Below, piece after piece: positions 18,657 through 34,584 of a DNA stretch of 64,000 bases. The stretch is from the NCBI RefSeq assembly GCF_004028095.1, contig NZ_SBHM01000010.1, positions 1 through 64,000 on the forward strand, given 5' to 3'. The notes under the pieces were generated by a model. The model was given only the letters and a program-made list of their open reading frames with translations. It made no database searches and was not told the DNA's origin. Within the stretch, counting starts at the first letter, position 1. The number at the start of each line of letters is the position of its first letter. This DNA comes from Paenarthrobacter ureafaciens (GTDB taxonomy: Bacteria > Actinomycetota > Actinomycetes > Actinomycetales > Micrococcaceae). Both the position numbers and the translations under genes were made by a program.

Positions 18657-20240
18657 ATGCAGGACCTTGGAATCATCAGCCCGGGTCTGGAAGAGTTCCG
18701 GAAACTCGCCGCCCACAGCCGTGTCATCCCCGTTCGACTCAAAGTACTGGCCGACGCCGAGACACCCATCGGCCTCTACCGGAAGCTGGCGCAGGGCCAA
18801 CCCGGCACCTTCCTGATGGAGTCCGCTGCCGTCGGCGGCTCATGGTCCCGTTACTCCTTCATTGGTGCCAAGTCCCGCGCCACCCTGACCACCAAAGACG
18901 GAAACGCGCACTGGATTGGCCAGCCGCCGGTGGGTGTCCCGACGTCCGGCAACCCCGTGGAAGCCGTCCGCGACACCATCGCGGCACTGCAAACCGACCG
19001 TTTTGAAGGCCTGCCTCCCTTCACGTCCGGCCTGGTGGGCTTCCTCGGCTGGGAGACAGTGCGCCACTGGGAGCGCTTGACCTCCCCGCCCGAGGACGAT
19101 CTGCAGTTGCCGGAGATGGCCCTGAACCTCGTGACGGACATGGCCGTGCATGACAATGTGGACGGAACGGTCCTGCTCATTGCCAATGCGATCAACTTCG
19201 ACAACAGCTCCGAGCGCGTGGACGAGGCATGGCACGACGCCGTGGCACGGGTCAAGGCGTTGCTGGAGCAGATCAGCACGCCCGTCGCCCAGCCGGTCTC
19301 CGTGCTGGAAAGCGCCGCCTTGGACTTCGCTTCCAGCGTGCAGGAGCGTTGGGACGAGAACCAGTACCTGGAAGCCATTGACCGCGGCAAGGAAGCCATT
19401 GTTGATGGTGAAGTCTTCCAGGTGGTCATCTCGCGCCGGTTCGAAATGGAATGCGCCGCTGATCCCCTGGATGTCTACAGGGTCCTGCGCAATACCAACC
19501 CGAGCCCGTACATGTACATTTTCAGCCTCGCCGATGCCGACGGCCGGGAGTACTCAATTGTGGGTTCGTCCCCGGAGGCGCTGGTCACCGTGACCGGCGG
19601 TGAAGTCATCACCCATCCGATTGCAGGTTCGCGTCCCCGGGGCAAGACCGTGGAAGCCGACAAGGCCCTTGCCACGGAGCTGCTGGCTGACCAAAAGGAA
19701 CGCGCGGAGCACCTGATGCTGGTGGACCTGTCCAGGAACGACCTCTCCAAGGTGTGCGTGGCTGGAACCGTGGATGTCACCCAGTTCATGGAGGTGGAGC
19801 GCTTCAGCCACATCATGCATTTGGTCTCCACCGTGGTGGGAGAGCTGGCTCCCGACGCCAAGGCGTATGACGTCCTCAAGGCGACCTTCCCTGCGGGGAC
19901 CCTGTCCGGTGCCCCCAAGCCCCGTGCTTTGCGCCTCCTGGACGAGCTTGAACCACACCGTCGCGGAATCTACGGCGGGGTGGTGGGATACCTCGACTTC
20001 GCCGGCGACATGGATATGGCCATTGCCATTCGCTCTGCCCTGCTGCGCGAAGGACGGGCCTACGTGCAGGCCGGCGGAGGCATCGTCGCCGATTCGCACA
20101 AGCCGTCCGAGGCCTTGGAAACCGTCAACAAGGCGGCAGCACCCCTGCGCGCGGTCCACACCGCCGGCTCGCTGCACAACATCGCTGCTGACGGCGTGGG
20201 CGAGGCCGGAGCCGACGAGGACGGAAGTCCTGCACCGTGA
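18657..20240 (+). CDS. trpE: Anthranilate synthase component I
   Basis: 527 residues from ATG 18657. It converts chorismate to anthranilate with a glutaminase partner (TrpG), which is not encoded nearby. The tryptophan feedback motif FLMESA is present near residue 50. The chorismate-binding C-terminal half shows EVFQVVISRRF, PIAGSRPRG, LMLVDLSRNDL and AGTLSGAPK. Its stop overlaps the next gene (GTGA). Confidence 0.95.
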   Translation: MQDLGIISPGLEEFRKLAAHSRVIPVRLKVLADAETPIGLYRKLAQGQPGTFLMESAAVGGSWSRYSFIGAKSRATLTTKDGNAHWIGQPPVGVPTSGNPVEAVRDTIAALQTDRFEGLPPFTSGLVGFLGWETVRHWERLTSPPEDDLQLPEMALNLVTDMAVHDNVDGTVLLIANAINFDNSSERVDEAWHDAVARVKALLEQISTPVAQPVSVLESAALDFASSVQERWDENQYLEAIDRGKEAIVDGEVFQVVISRRFEMECAADPLDVYRVLRNTNPSPYMYIFSLADADGREYSIVGSSPEALVTVTGGEVITHPIAGSRPRGKTVEADKALATELLADQKERAEHLMLVDLSRNDLSKVCVAGTVDVTQFMEVERFSHIMHLVSTVVGELAPDAKAYDVLKATFPAGTLSGAPKPRALRLLDELEPHRRGIYGGVVGYLDFAGDMDMAIAIRSALLREGRAYVQAGGGIVADSHKPSEALETVNKAAAPLRAVHTAGSLHNIAADGVGEAGADEDGSPAP

Positions 20241-20842
20241 CGGCAAAGGCGCAAGACAAGACCACCGGCGTTGAGCGGCGGTGGACCCGGAAATCGACCG
20301 TGGTCCTGGCCACCGTGATTCTGGCCTTCGCGGTCTTCGGCACTACTACGCAGACGTGGATCGAGGTCCGCTTGGACCCGGCTGCCGTGTCCAACAGCAA
20401 CCTCCAAGTACCCGGCAACAAGGCCGCCACCGCAGTAACAGCCCTGGCGCTCGTAGCCTTGGCCGGTGCCCTTGCGGCGTCCATCGCCGGAAGGATTGCC
20501 CGGTGGATCATTGCGGTGATCATCGGGTTGTCGGCTGTCGGTACCATCCTGGCTGCCGGGACGGTCCTCGGTGATCCGTTGGGTGCCGCACAAGGTTCCA
20601 TCGCTGCAGCAACCGGCGTCTCCGGCGGGCAGGCCGCAGTGAGCACCACGGTGTTTCCTGTGCTTGCCGTTGCTGCGGCCGCACTCCTGGCAGGCTGCGC
20701 CGTGTGGCTCCCGTTGGCCGGGCGCCATTGGAAGACCAGGACCAAGTACGACGCCGCCGCCCTCGCAGGGGAGCGCGGCACCGGTCCGGTCGATGAGATC
20801 GACAGTTGGGACAGCCTTTCCCGCGGGGAAGACCCTACGTAA
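20237..20842 (+). CDS. Trp biosynthesis-associated membrane protein
   Basis: 201 residues from GTG 20237, overlapping the trpE stop. Four hydrophobic segments are visible (VVLATVILAFAVFG first). Position and shape match the Trp_oprn_chp family (PF09534, TIGR02234) found in actinobacterial trp operons. The biochemical role is unknown. The tail is polar and cytoplasmic. Confidence 0.8.
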   Translation: MTAKAQDKTTGVERRWTRKSTVVLATVILAFAVFGTTTQTWIEVRLDPAAVSNSNLQVPGNKAATAVTALALVALAGALAASIAGRIARWIIAVIIGLSAVGTILAAGTVLGDPLGAAQGSIAAATGVSGGQAAVSTTVFPVLAVAAAALLAGCAVWLPLAGRHWKTRTKYDAAALAGERGTGPVDEIDSWDSLSRGEDPT

Positions 20843-20986
20843 GCGGCGTGTCCGGCGCGGGGGCCGCCGTCGAACATCAACTTCCGCAACAAAAGGGCCC
20901 GGCACTCGCCCTGACGTCGGTCGATGTCCCGGCCATGGCCAATAAATGGCAGAATGTAAGCAGTATTCATCCCGAGGAGATTCCAC

Positions 20987-21259
20987 ATGAGCAAAACCAC
21001 AGCGTCCGCCAACCAAGCCGAGTCCGCCATGGCCAGCCACGCTGATGCCATCGGCCACGGAAACAGCCCGGCTGCCTGGACCTGCGTGATTGTGATGCTG
21101 GTCGGCGCCCTCGTTGCCTCCATCGCTTTCGTGATTGCCAGCACGCCCATCTTCATCGGCGGCATCGCAGTCATGGTCATCGGCCTGATTGTTGGTTGGG
21201 CCATGCGTAAGGCCGGCTACGGAGTGGGTGGCAGCAAGCTGCAGAACAACGGCCACTAA
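20987..21259 (+). CDS. Small two-TM protein of the trp operon (DUF6704-like)
   Basis: 90 residues from ATG 20987 with GAGGAG upstream. GHGNSPAAWT precedes two hydrophobic segments (VIVMLVGALVASIAFVIA, then IFIGGIAVMVIGLIVGW). This is a small membrane protein found beside trpC in many actinobacteria; its function is unknown. It ends two bases before trpC. Confidence 0.75.
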   Translation: MSKTTASANQAESAMASHADAIGHGNSPAAWTCVIVMLVGALVASIAFVIASTPIFIGGIAVMVIGLIVGWAMRKAGYGVGGSKLQNNGH

Positions 21260-21261
21260 TC

Positions 21262-22080
21262 GTGACCGTTCTTGACGACATCATCGTCGGCGTCAAGGAG
21301 GACATGGAGGCCCGTCGGCGGCTTGTTTCTCCCCTTGAGCTGAAGGACCGCGTAGCGGCAGCCGCCCCGGCACGTGATGCCTGGGCAGCGCTCGGCGGAC
21401 CCTCCGCCACGCGCGAAGACCTGAAGGTCATCGCGGAGATCAAGCGGCGCAGCCCCTCCAAGGGTGACCTTGCACCGATCGAGGATCCGGCGTCCCTCGC
21501 CGCGCAGTACGAAGACGGCGGTGCGTCCGTCATCAGCGTGCTGACGGAGCAACGCCGATTCGGCGGATCGCTGGCCGACCTGGATGCCGTTCGCGCCACC
21601 GTGAACATCCCCCTGCTCCGCAAGGACTTCACGGTTGACGAATACCAGATCTGGGAAGCCCGTGCCCACGGCGCCGACCTTATCCTGCTGATCGTCGCCG
21701 CGCTGTCCGATGCCCAACTGGCGGACTACAGCGCACTCAGCCGGGAACTTGGCATGAACGTCCTGGTGGAAACCCACACCGAGCAGGAAATTGAACGCGC
21801 CGTCGCGGCCAATGCCCGCATCATTGGCGTCAACGTCCGCAACTTGAAAACGCTCGACGTCGACCGCTCCCTTTTCGCCTCGCTCGCCGGTCTTATTCCG
21901 GCTGAGGCGGTCATTGTCGCGGAGTCGGGCGTGCGCAGTGCCGATGACGTTTCGCACTACGCCGCGAGTGGCGCCAACGCCATCCTCGTCGGTGAAGCGT
22001 TGGTCAGCGACGCCACACCGCGGGAACGCATCAACGAATTCAAAGCAGCTGGTGCTGCTGCCATCGCTGTCAGGAACTGA
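21262..22080 (+). CDS. trpC: Indole-3-glycerol phosphate synthase
   Basis: 272 residues from GTG 21262. Catalytic motifs: AEIKRRSPSKG (active-site Lys), LLRKDFTVDEYQIWEARA, IGVNVRNLKTLDVD and VAESGVRSADDV. It closes the ring from CdRP to indole-glycerol phosphate. There is no fused TrpF, and no trpF, trpD or trpG is present in the window. Confidence 0.95.
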   Translation: MTVLDDIIVGVKEDMEARRRLVSPLELKDRVAAAAPARDAWAALGGPSATREDLKVIAEIKRRSPSKGDLAPIEDPASLAAQYEDGGASVISVLTEQRRFGGSLADLDAVRATVNIPLLRKDFTVDEYQIWEARAHGADLILLIVAALSDAQLADYSALSRELGMNVLVETHTEQEIERAVAANARIIGVNVRNLKTLDVDRSLFASLAGLIPAEAVIVAESGVRSADDVSHYAASGANAILVGEALVSDATPRERINEFKAAGAAAIAVRN

Positions 22081-22109
22081 GACGCACCTGAAGCAAGGCG
22101 TTAGCTACG

Positions 22110-22140
22110 AGGCAGCCCGGACTGTGGTCCGAGGCTGCCT
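22110..22140 (+). promoter_or_regulatory. Hairpin between trpC and trpB
   Basis: AGGCAGCC with CGGAC inside pairs with GTCCG and GGCTGCCT, giving a near-perfect 13-bp stem in the 100-base gap. TGTGGC follows, not a full T-run. It could partly terminate or stabilise the trp transcript at this point. Confidence 0.5.
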
Positions 22141-22181
22141 TGTGGCACGTGAATACCCATTGAACTAACTGGAACAGGACG

Positions 22182-23566
<1,385 letters not shown>

Positions 23567-23567
<1 letters not shown>

Positions 23568-24379
23568 TGACCGAGCAATTCCAGAGCAAGTCCGCTGCGG
23601 CGATCGACCGTGCCAAGTCCGAGGGGCGTGCCGCCCTCATCGGGTACTTGCCGGCCGGCTACCCCACGGTCCAGGACAGCATCGACGCCGGTATTGCGTT
23701 GGCCCGCAACGGCGCTGACCTGATCGAGATCGGCATCCCTTACTCCGATCCCGTCATGGACGGCCCCGTCATCCAGGCAGCTACTACCGAAGCCATCAAC
23801 AACGGTTTCCGGGTTTCCCACGTGTTTGACGTCGTTGCCGGCATTACGGCGGCAACGGATGCCGCAGTCCTGGTGATGACCTACTGGAACCCTGTGATGC
23901 GCATGGGTGTTGACGAGTTCTCCCGCCGTCTGGCAGAAGCCGGGGGAGCAGGCCTCATTACCCCGGACCTCATTCCCGACGAAGCCGCTGAATGGTTTGA
24001 AGCCTCGGACAAGTACGGCCTGGACCGCGTGTTCCTGGTGGCCCCGTCCTCCACTCCCGAGCGCTTGGACATGACAGTCAAGGCGAGCCGTGGATTCGTC
24101 TACGGCGTTTCCATCATGGGTGTCACGGGTGCCCGCCAGTCGGTCAGCAGCAGCGCGGAGGACGTGGTGGCACGGGCGCACGCGGCGGGAGCCGAGCGTG
24201 TCTGCGTGGGCCTGGGTGTTTCCAACCCTGACCACGTCCGCGAGATAGCCGCGTATGCCGATGGCGTGATCGTCGGCACTGCCCTGGTGGCGGCCCTGCG
24301 CGATGGCGGCGTGGACGCCGTCGGGCAACTCACCAAGAACCTCAGCGCCGGCTTGGGCCGCGCAGCTGCAGACGCCTAG
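23567..24379 (+). CDS. trpA: Tryptophan synthase alpha chain
   Basis: 270 residues from ATG 23567 in the TGATG overlap with trpB. It releases indole to TrpB. The catalytic Glu and Asp lie in ADLIEIGIPYSDPVMDGPVI, and GVSIMGVTGAR is a phosphate loop. The full TIM barrel is present. Confidence 0.95.
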
Positions 24380-24399
24380 GAAAAGGAACAGCGACGCAC

Positions 24400-25578
24400 A
24401 TGCACAACGTCCTCCACGCAGCGGCCATGGTCCCGATGAGCATCCCGAGCCCATCGTGGTCCGGATTCGACATTCCGCTCCCGTGGGGGACGTTGCGCAT
24501 CCACGCCTACGCCTTGTGCATCCTTGCCGGGATCATCGTTGGCCTGTGGCTCACCTCGGTCCGCTGGAAGCGTCGCGGCACTCCGGAGGGCAGCTTGTGG
24601 GATATTGCCATCTGGGCGATTCCCCTGGGAATCATCGGCGGCCGGCTCTACCACGTGTTCTCGTCACCGGACGCCTACTTCGGCCCGGGCTTTGACGGCA
24701 CAGGTGACTTGTCCCTGATTCCGCAAATACAGCGGGGCGGCCTGGGAATCTGGGGCGCGGTGCTCTTGGGCGCCGTCGGTGCCTGGATTGGCTGCCGGCG
24801 GGCCGGGGTCAAGCTGACCGCCTTCCTGGATGCGGCAGCTCCGGGACTCCTGCTGGCGCAGGCGATCGGCCGCTGGGGCAACTGGTTCAACCAGGAACTG
24901 TTCGGCGCCCCGACGACGCTTCCCTGGGGGCTGCAGATTGATCCGGCCAACGCGAACTTCCCGGCCGGCATGGCTGCCGATACCCTCTTCCACCCCACCT
25001 TCCTCTATGAGTTCCTGTGGAACCTCGCAGGCGTCGGCATCCTGTTGCTCCTTGACCGCAGGTTCAATTTCCGGAAGGGACGCCTGTTCTGGCTCTACGC
25101 GATGTACTACACCGTGGGCCGCGTATGGATCGAGGCGCTGAGGATAGACGATGCCGAGCAGATCAGCCTCTTCGGTATCACCACCCGGCTTAACGTATGG
25201 ACCAGTATTTTCGTGTTCCTAGCGGCACTGGTGATCTTCCTCCTGCTGGGCAGGGGAGGGCGCCCGGTGCCTGACAGCCCCTATCTGCCGGGCAAGGAGC
25301 CGTCCCCGGAGGCTACTTCCGAGGCGTCCTCCCGGTCCGCCGGGGATGCCTCGACGGTGACGAGCGTCACGAGTCATGATGCGGACCGATCTGTCTCAGA
25401 TAGTGGTTCCCGTGATAATCTCCCAGATAACCAAAGCGATCCGGGCCACGTTGACCAGCCGCAGGAAGCAGCAGGGGATTCCGGCCGAGGCACCCAGGCC
25501 ACGACGGAATCGGAATCTGCTGGTACTGCCGCGAGGAAGGCCCCCGGATCTTCGCCGGAAGGTGACGTCACCAAGTAG
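24400..25578 (+). CDS. lgt: Prolipoprotein diacylglyceryl transferase
   Basis: 392 residues from ATG 24400. It attaches diacylglycerol to lipobox Cys at the membrane. Seven hydrophobic segments are present. Lgt motifs: GGRLYHV, QIQRGGLGIWG, and the signature IGRWGNWFNQELFG. The last about 95 residues are a Ser/Asp/Thr-rich soluble tail not found in the Escherichia coli enzyme. It follows trpA by 20 bases. Confidence 0.94.
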   Translation: MHNVLHAAAMVPMSIPSPSWSGFDIPLPWGTLRIHAYALCILAGIIVGLWLTSVRWKRRGTPEGSLWDIAIWAIPLGIIGGRLYHVFSSPDAYFGPGFDGTGDLSLIPQIQRGGLGIWGAVLLGAVGAWIGCRRAGVKLTAFLDAAAPGLLLAQAIGRWGNWFNQELFGAPTTLPWGLQIDPANANFPAGMAADTLFHPTFLYEFLWNLAGVGILLLLDRRFNFRKGRLFWLYAMYYTVGRVWIEALRIDDAEQISLFGITTRLNVWTSIFVFLAALVIFLLLGRGGRPVPDSPYLPGKEPSPEATSEASSRSAGDASTVTSVTSHDADRSVSDSGSRDNLPDNQSDPGHVDQPQEAAGDSGRGTQATTESESAGTAARKAPGSSPEGDVTK

Positions 25579-25713
25579 TCGCGTCCGGCAAAAAGGGGCA
25601 ACAGAGTCACCGCTCGTAGGGCCCAGTCCACAGCGTCGTGGCACCCCGGAATCCGGATCGCAAAACACACCGATGTTCACCGGTCTTGCCGGGGCCAGTG
25701 GTCTGCCCAGCTG

Positions 25714-25743
25714 TTCAGCTGAGTTGACTGGCTGGCCTACAAT
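25714..25743 (+). promoter_or_regulatory. Possible gltB promoter
   Basis: TTCAGC and TACAAT lie 18 bases apart, about 100 bases before gltB. The -10 is good and the -35 weak. Placed here as a candidate only. Confidence 0.3.
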
Positions 25744-25843
25744 TTCCATTAACTAGCGCTTTGTTGTGCCCATCACAAGGGCCTGCAAGGTGGGGCCAAC
25801 GTTGTCCCTTCCATACGCACGATCTCGAGGAAGGACGTCTCCC

Positions 25844-30449
<4,606 letters not shown>

Positions 30450-30457
<8 letters not shown>

Positions 30458-31907
30458 TCCACGCGGATTTCTGAAAGTCCGGCAGCGCGAAACGCAGCCA
30501 CGCCGTCCCGTTCCCGTCCGCATCATGGACTGGAAGGAAGTGTACGAAGCCCAGGAAAAGGGCGTCCTGAAGAGCCAGGCCGGCCGTTGCATGGACTGCG
30601 GCATTCCCTTCTGCCACCAAGGCTGCCCGCTGGGGAACCTCATCCCCGAGTGGAACGACCTCATGTGGCGGGACAAGGGTGAAGAAGCGATCGAGCGACT
30701 CCACGCCACGAACAACTTCCCCGAGTTCACGGGCCGCCTGTGCCCGGCGCCGTGCGAAGCTTCGTGCGTGCTCGGCATCAACCAGCCGGCTGTCACCATC
30801 AAGCAGGTTGAGGTCTCCATCATTGATGAGGCTTTCGACAACGACTGGGTACACCCGCTTCCGCCCACCCGCCTCACCGGCAAGACGGTCGCCGTCGTTG
30901 GTTCCGGCCCGGCGGGCCTGGCAGCTGCCCAGCAGCTGACCCGCGTTGGCCACACCGTTGCCGTCTACGAGCGTGACGACAAGATCGGCGGCCTCCTCCG
31001 CTACGGCATCCCCGACTTCAAAATGGAGAAGGAACAAGTTGACCGCCGCCTGGAGCAGATGAAGGCCGAAGGCACCCGTTTCCGTACCGGAGTGGCCGTT
31101 GGTACCGACGTCACCTGGGAGCAGCTCCGCCGTCGTTATGACGCCGTGGTTGTTGCTACCGGTGCCACCGTTCCCCGCGACCTGCCCATCCCGGGCCGCG
31201 ACCTTGACGGCGTCCACTTCGCCATGGATTACCTCGTCCCGGCCAACCGTGTGGTGGCGGGGGAGAACCCCGCGAACCACATCGATGCCCGCGGCAAGCA
31301 CGTGGTGATCCTTGGTGGCGGCGACACCGGCGCCGACTGCATCGGTACCGCGCACCGCCAGCAGGCAGCATCCGTGACGACGCTCGCAATCGGCAAGCAG
31401 CCGCCGTCGGAGCGTGCCGCACACCAACCGTGGCCGACGTTCCCCACGCTTTTCGAGGTGGCCAGCGCCCACGAAGAAGGCGGCGAACGCACGTACCTGG
31501 CGTCCACCGTTGAGTTCGTTGGCGAAAACGGCAAGCTCACGGGCGTGAAGGTTGCCGAGACAGAATTCGTTGACGGCAAGCGTCTCCCCAAGGCCGGAAC
31601 CGAGCGGGTCATCCCCGCGGACCTCGTGTTCCTCAGCCTTGGTTTCACCGGCCCTGAACCGGCCGGTATCACCGAACAAGTAAGTGCAGAGTTTGACGGT
31701 CGTGGCAACGTTGCCCGCGATGGCTACTACATGACGAACACCGAGGGCGTGTTTGTTGCCGGCGATGCCGGGCGTGGCCAGTCTCTGATTGTGTGGGCCA
31801 TCGCGGAAGGCCGTGCTTGCGCGGCCGCCGTGGATAAGTTCCTCATGGGAAGCACCATCCTGCCGGCGCCGGTCGCCCCCACAGACCGGGCAATCGCGGT
31901 CTTATAG
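30450..31907 (+). CDS. gltD: Glutamate synthase, small (beta) subunit
   Basis: 485 residues from GTG 30450. It passes NADPH electrons to GltB. N-terminal Fe-S cysteines: [18 protein letters not shown] and [16 protein letters not shown] site [20 protein letters not shown] site [11 protein letters not shown]-terminal FAD motif [11 protein letters not shown]. The eight-base overlap with gltB indicates coupled translation and a fixed subunit ratio. Confidence 0.96.
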
Positions 31908-31962
31908 CGCCGGAAGGAACTTTCTTTTACTCAATCAGCAGCACACTACTTAGGGTAGGTAT

Positions 31963-33453
31963 ATGAGACGCGCGAAAATTGTGGCAACATTCGGCCCGGC
32001 TATTTCCAGCTTCGACAACACCCTCGCGGTGCTGGAAGCCGGCGTTGATGTTGCGCGTATGAACATGAGCCACGGCGACTACTCCGTGCACGACAACACC
32101 TATGAGAACGTCCGCAAGGCTTCCTCGCAGCTGCGCAAGCCGGTGGCGATCATGGCTGACCTCCAGGGCCCCAAGATCCGCTTGGGCCGCTTCGTGGACG
32201 GTCCGCATGAGTTGGCTGTTGGTGACACCTTCACCATCACCACCGAGGACGTTCCGGGAACCAAGGACATCTGCTCCACCACGCTGAAGAGCCTCACCGA
32301 GGACGTCAACGTGGGCGACGCCCTGCTGATCGACGACGGCAAGGTCGCGCTCCGCGCGATCGAGGTTGACGACGTCAAGGTTGTTGCCACCGTGACCGTG
32401 GGCGGCAAAGTGTCCAACAACAAGGGCATCAACCTCCCCGGCGTTGCCGTGAACGTTCCCGCCTTGAGCGAGAAGGATGAGGACGACCTCCGCTGGGCGC
32501 TCAAGCGCGGCGTCGACCTGGTTGCCCTCTCCTTCGTGCGTGACGCTGCCGACATCAAGCGCGTCCACGAGATCATGGACGAAGAAGGCCGCCGCGTGCC
32601 GGTCATCGCCAAGATCGAAAAGCCGCAGGCCGTGGACCAGCTCCACGAGATCATCGATGCGTTCGACGCGATCATGGTTGCCCGTGGCGACCTTGGCGTT
32701 GAGCTTCCGCTCGAAGAGGTGCCGATCGTCCAGAAGCGCGCCATCGAACTGGCCCGCCGTTGGGCCAAGCCGGTCATCGTGGCCACACAGGTCCTCGAGT
32801 CCATGATCGATAACCCGCGTCCGACGCGTGCCGAGGCTTCCGACTGCGCCAACGCAGTGCTCGACGGCGCCGACGCAGTGATGCTCTCCGGCGAGACGTC
32901 AGTGGGTCAGTACCCGATCGAAACCGTCAAGACCATGGCCCGGATCATCGAATCCACCGAAGAACACGGCCTGGAACGCGTCCCCCCTCTGGGCACCAAG
33001 CCCCGCACCCGCGGCGGCGCCATCACCCGTGCAGCCGTCGAAATCGCCGACCAGCTGGACGCCAAGTACATCTGTACGTTCACGCAGTCCGGTGACTCCG
33101 CGCGTCGCCTTTCCCGCCTGCGCCCGGTGAAGCCCGTCTTCGCCTTCACGCCCGTGGAGCACGTATGGAACCAGTTGGCCCTCACCTGGGGTATCCGCCC
33201 CGTGCTGGTCTCCATGGTTGGCCACACCGACGAGATGACCGCCCAGGTGGACAAGAGCCTGCTGGACATGAAGCTCGTGGACGAAGGGGACCTGGTGGTC
33301 ATCGCTGCCGGTTCGCCTCCCGGACAGGCCGGCTCCACCAACTCGCTCAAGGTCCACAAGGTGGGCGACCTCGCAGACACCTCCAAGGTCTCCGGTTCGC
33401 GCAAGGAACCTGTTGGACCGTGGCCTGAAGACGAGACCAAGAACAAGGCCTAG
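31963..33453 (+). CDS. pyk: Pyruvate kinase
   Basis: 496 residues from ATG 31963 (MRRAKIVATFGPA). It makes pyruvate and ATP from PEP. Motifs: ARMNMSHGDY, MADLQGPKIR (nucleotide/K+ site), VIAKIEKPQAVDQ with the catalytic Lys, MVARGDLGVE and the TQVLESMI loop. A C-terminal regulatory domain is present. The gene is monocistronic and followed by the strong terminator at 33471-33509. Confidence 0.97.
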   Translation: MRRAKIVATFGPAISSFDNTLAVLEAGVDVARMNMSHGDYSVHDNTYENVRKASSQLRKPVAIMADLQGPKIRLGRFVDGPHELAVGDTFTITTEDVPGTKDICSTTLKSLTEDVNVGDALLIDDGKVALRAIEVDDVKVVATVTVGGKVSNNKGINLPGVAVNVPALSEKDEDDLRWALKRGVDLVALSFVRDAADIKRVHEIMDEEGRRVPVIAKIEKPQAVDQLHEIIDAFDAIMVARGDLGVELPLEEVPIVQKRAIELARRWAKPVIVATQVLESMIDNPRPTRAEASDCANAVLDGADAVMLSGETSVGQYPIETVKTMARIIESTEEHGLERVPPLGTKPRTRGGAITRAAVEIADQLDAKYICTFTQSGDSARRLSRLRPVKPVFAFTPVEHVWNQLALTWGIRPVLVSMVGHTDEMTAQVDKSLLDMKLVDEGDLVVIAAGSPPGQAGSTNSLKVHKVGDLADTSKVSGSRKEPVGPWPEDETKNKA

Positions 33454-33470
33454 TCTTCGTAGTGGCTTGG

Positions 33471-33509
33471 CAGGACCCCGCCTTTTTGGAGGCGGGGTCC
33501 TGTTTTTTG
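33471..33509 (+). terminator. Terminator of pyk
   Basis: CAGGACCCCGCC pairs with GGCGGGGTCCTG over a short loop, followed by six T. Confidence 0.95.
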
Positions 33510-33581
33510 TTTAAGTACGACGCCGGGTGGTGACGTTGCCGCTTTGGCGGCGGCCGCCGTCGTGCGTGTTTTTGGGCACGC

Positions 33582-33614
33582 AAAAGGCGGCCACCCGAAT
33601 GGGAGGCCGCCTTT
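33582..33614 (-). terminator. Terminator of the pdtaR-like gene
   Basis: AAAGGCGGCC pairs with GGCCGCCTTT. On the minus strand the stem is followed by TTTTGCGTG, and it lies eight bases beyond the stop of the gene ending at 33622. Confidence 0.8.
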
Positions 33615-33621
33615 CCTGGCG

Positions 33622-34227
33622 TTAGTTGACCTGGTTGATGATGGTCTCGGCAACCTCGCGCATGCTGAGGCGGCGGTCCATTGAGGTCTTCTGGATCCAG
33701 CGGAAAGCCTCGGGCTCGGTAAGGCCCATCTTGGTGGTCAGGAGACTCTTGGCGCGCTCCACAAGCTTGCGGGTGGCGAACTGTTCCTGCAGGTCCGAGA
33801 CCTCGTTCTCGAGCGCCTTGATTTCCTCATGGCGGGAAAGGGCGATCTCGATCGCAGGGACCAGGTCCGCCGGGGTGAAGGGCTTCACGACGTACGCCAT
33901 GGCGCCGGCATCGCGGGCGCGCTCCACCAGTTCCTTCTGGCTGAAAGCCGTCAGGAGGACCACGGGTGCGATGCGGGCTTTGACGATCTTTTCAGCCGCG
34001 GAGATGCCATCCATCACCGGCATCTTGACGTCCATGAGGACGAGATCCGGCTTCAGTTCCTCGGCCAGTTGCACGGCCTTCTCACCGTTGTCCGCCTCGC
34101 CGACGACGTCGTAACCCTCGCCCTTCAAAATCTCGATAATGTCCAGTCGGATGAGGGTCTCATCCTCGGCAACGACGACGCGTCGGGCCGGCTGGGCTGC
34201 GGGTGCGGACTCCGTCTGTTCTGTCAC
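33622..34227 (-). CDS. pdtaR: ANTAR-domain response regulator, PdtaR-like
   Basis: 201 residues from GTG 34227, chosen for AAGGAG just upstream on the coding strand. The N-terminal receiver domain has the acidic pair VVAEDETLIR, the phospho-acceptor Asp in LVLMDVKMPVMDG, and KPF. The C-terminal ANTAR helix bundle (RAKSLLTTKMGLTEPEAF) binds paired RNA hairpins to prevent termination. This matches Rv1626. No cognate histidine kinase is adjacent, as is common in actinobacteria. Confidence 0.92.
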   Translation of the reverse strand: MTEQTESAPAAQPARRVVVAEDETLIRLDIIEILKGEGYDVVGEADNGEKAVQLAEELKPDLVLMDVKMPVMDGISAAEKIVKARIAPVVLLTAFSQKELVERARDAGAMAYVVKPFTPADLVPAIEIALSRHEEIKALENEVSDLQEQFATRKLVERAKSLLTTKMGLTEPEAFRWIQKTSMDRRLSMREVAETIINQVN

Positions 34228-34415
34228 GGGATCTCCTTGCAAAGGTTCGGCGGGTTCATGTCCATCTTAGTGCGGGCGCATCCAGGGCAGGTTTTGTTGC
34301 ACGCGGCGCGTCCGGTTCTTTGAAACAGCCTATCTGCATGTAGAGTAGTTTCGCGTGCTGGGAACGGATCACGTTGCTCACAGAAATGGAGCCGCTTTCG
34401 ACCCGGTATCTCCGC

Positions 34416-34497
34416 GCCCGAGTGGCGGAATTGGCAGACGCGCCGCACTCAAAATGCGGTATCGAAAGGTGTGTGGGTTCGAGTCCCACCTCGGGCA
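34416..34497 (+). tRNA. tRNA-Leu(CAA)
   Basis: Acceptor GCCCGAG pairs with CTCGGGC, anticodon stem CCGCA/TGCGG with loop CTCAAAA gives CAA, and the variable arm is long, as in class II tRNA. No CCA is encoded (CGA follows the discriminator). The integrase starts 87 bases downstream, so this is the attachment gene. Confidence 0.95.
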
Positions 34498-34500
34498 CGA
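34478..34500 (+). other. Probable attL in the tRNA-Leu 3' end
   Basis: The tRNA T-arm and acceptor 3' strand lie immediately before the integrase, the usual site for tyrosine integrases. The core cannot be delimited because the partner repeat was not found in the window. Confidence 0.4.
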
Positions 34501-34511
34501 TGTTGTCGCAG

Positions 34512-34536
34512 GTCAGGGGCCTATTGGGCCCCTGAC
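34512..34536 (+). terminator. Hairpin after tRNA-Leu
   Basis: GTCAGGGGCC pairs with GGCCCCTGAC over a five-base loop. There is no T-run. It may end the tRNA transcript or form part of the attachment region. Confidence 0.5.
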
Positions 34537-34584
34537 TGTGTACAAAACCCCTAAATGTGTGTACAGCGGCGTAGCGTTTTATCT

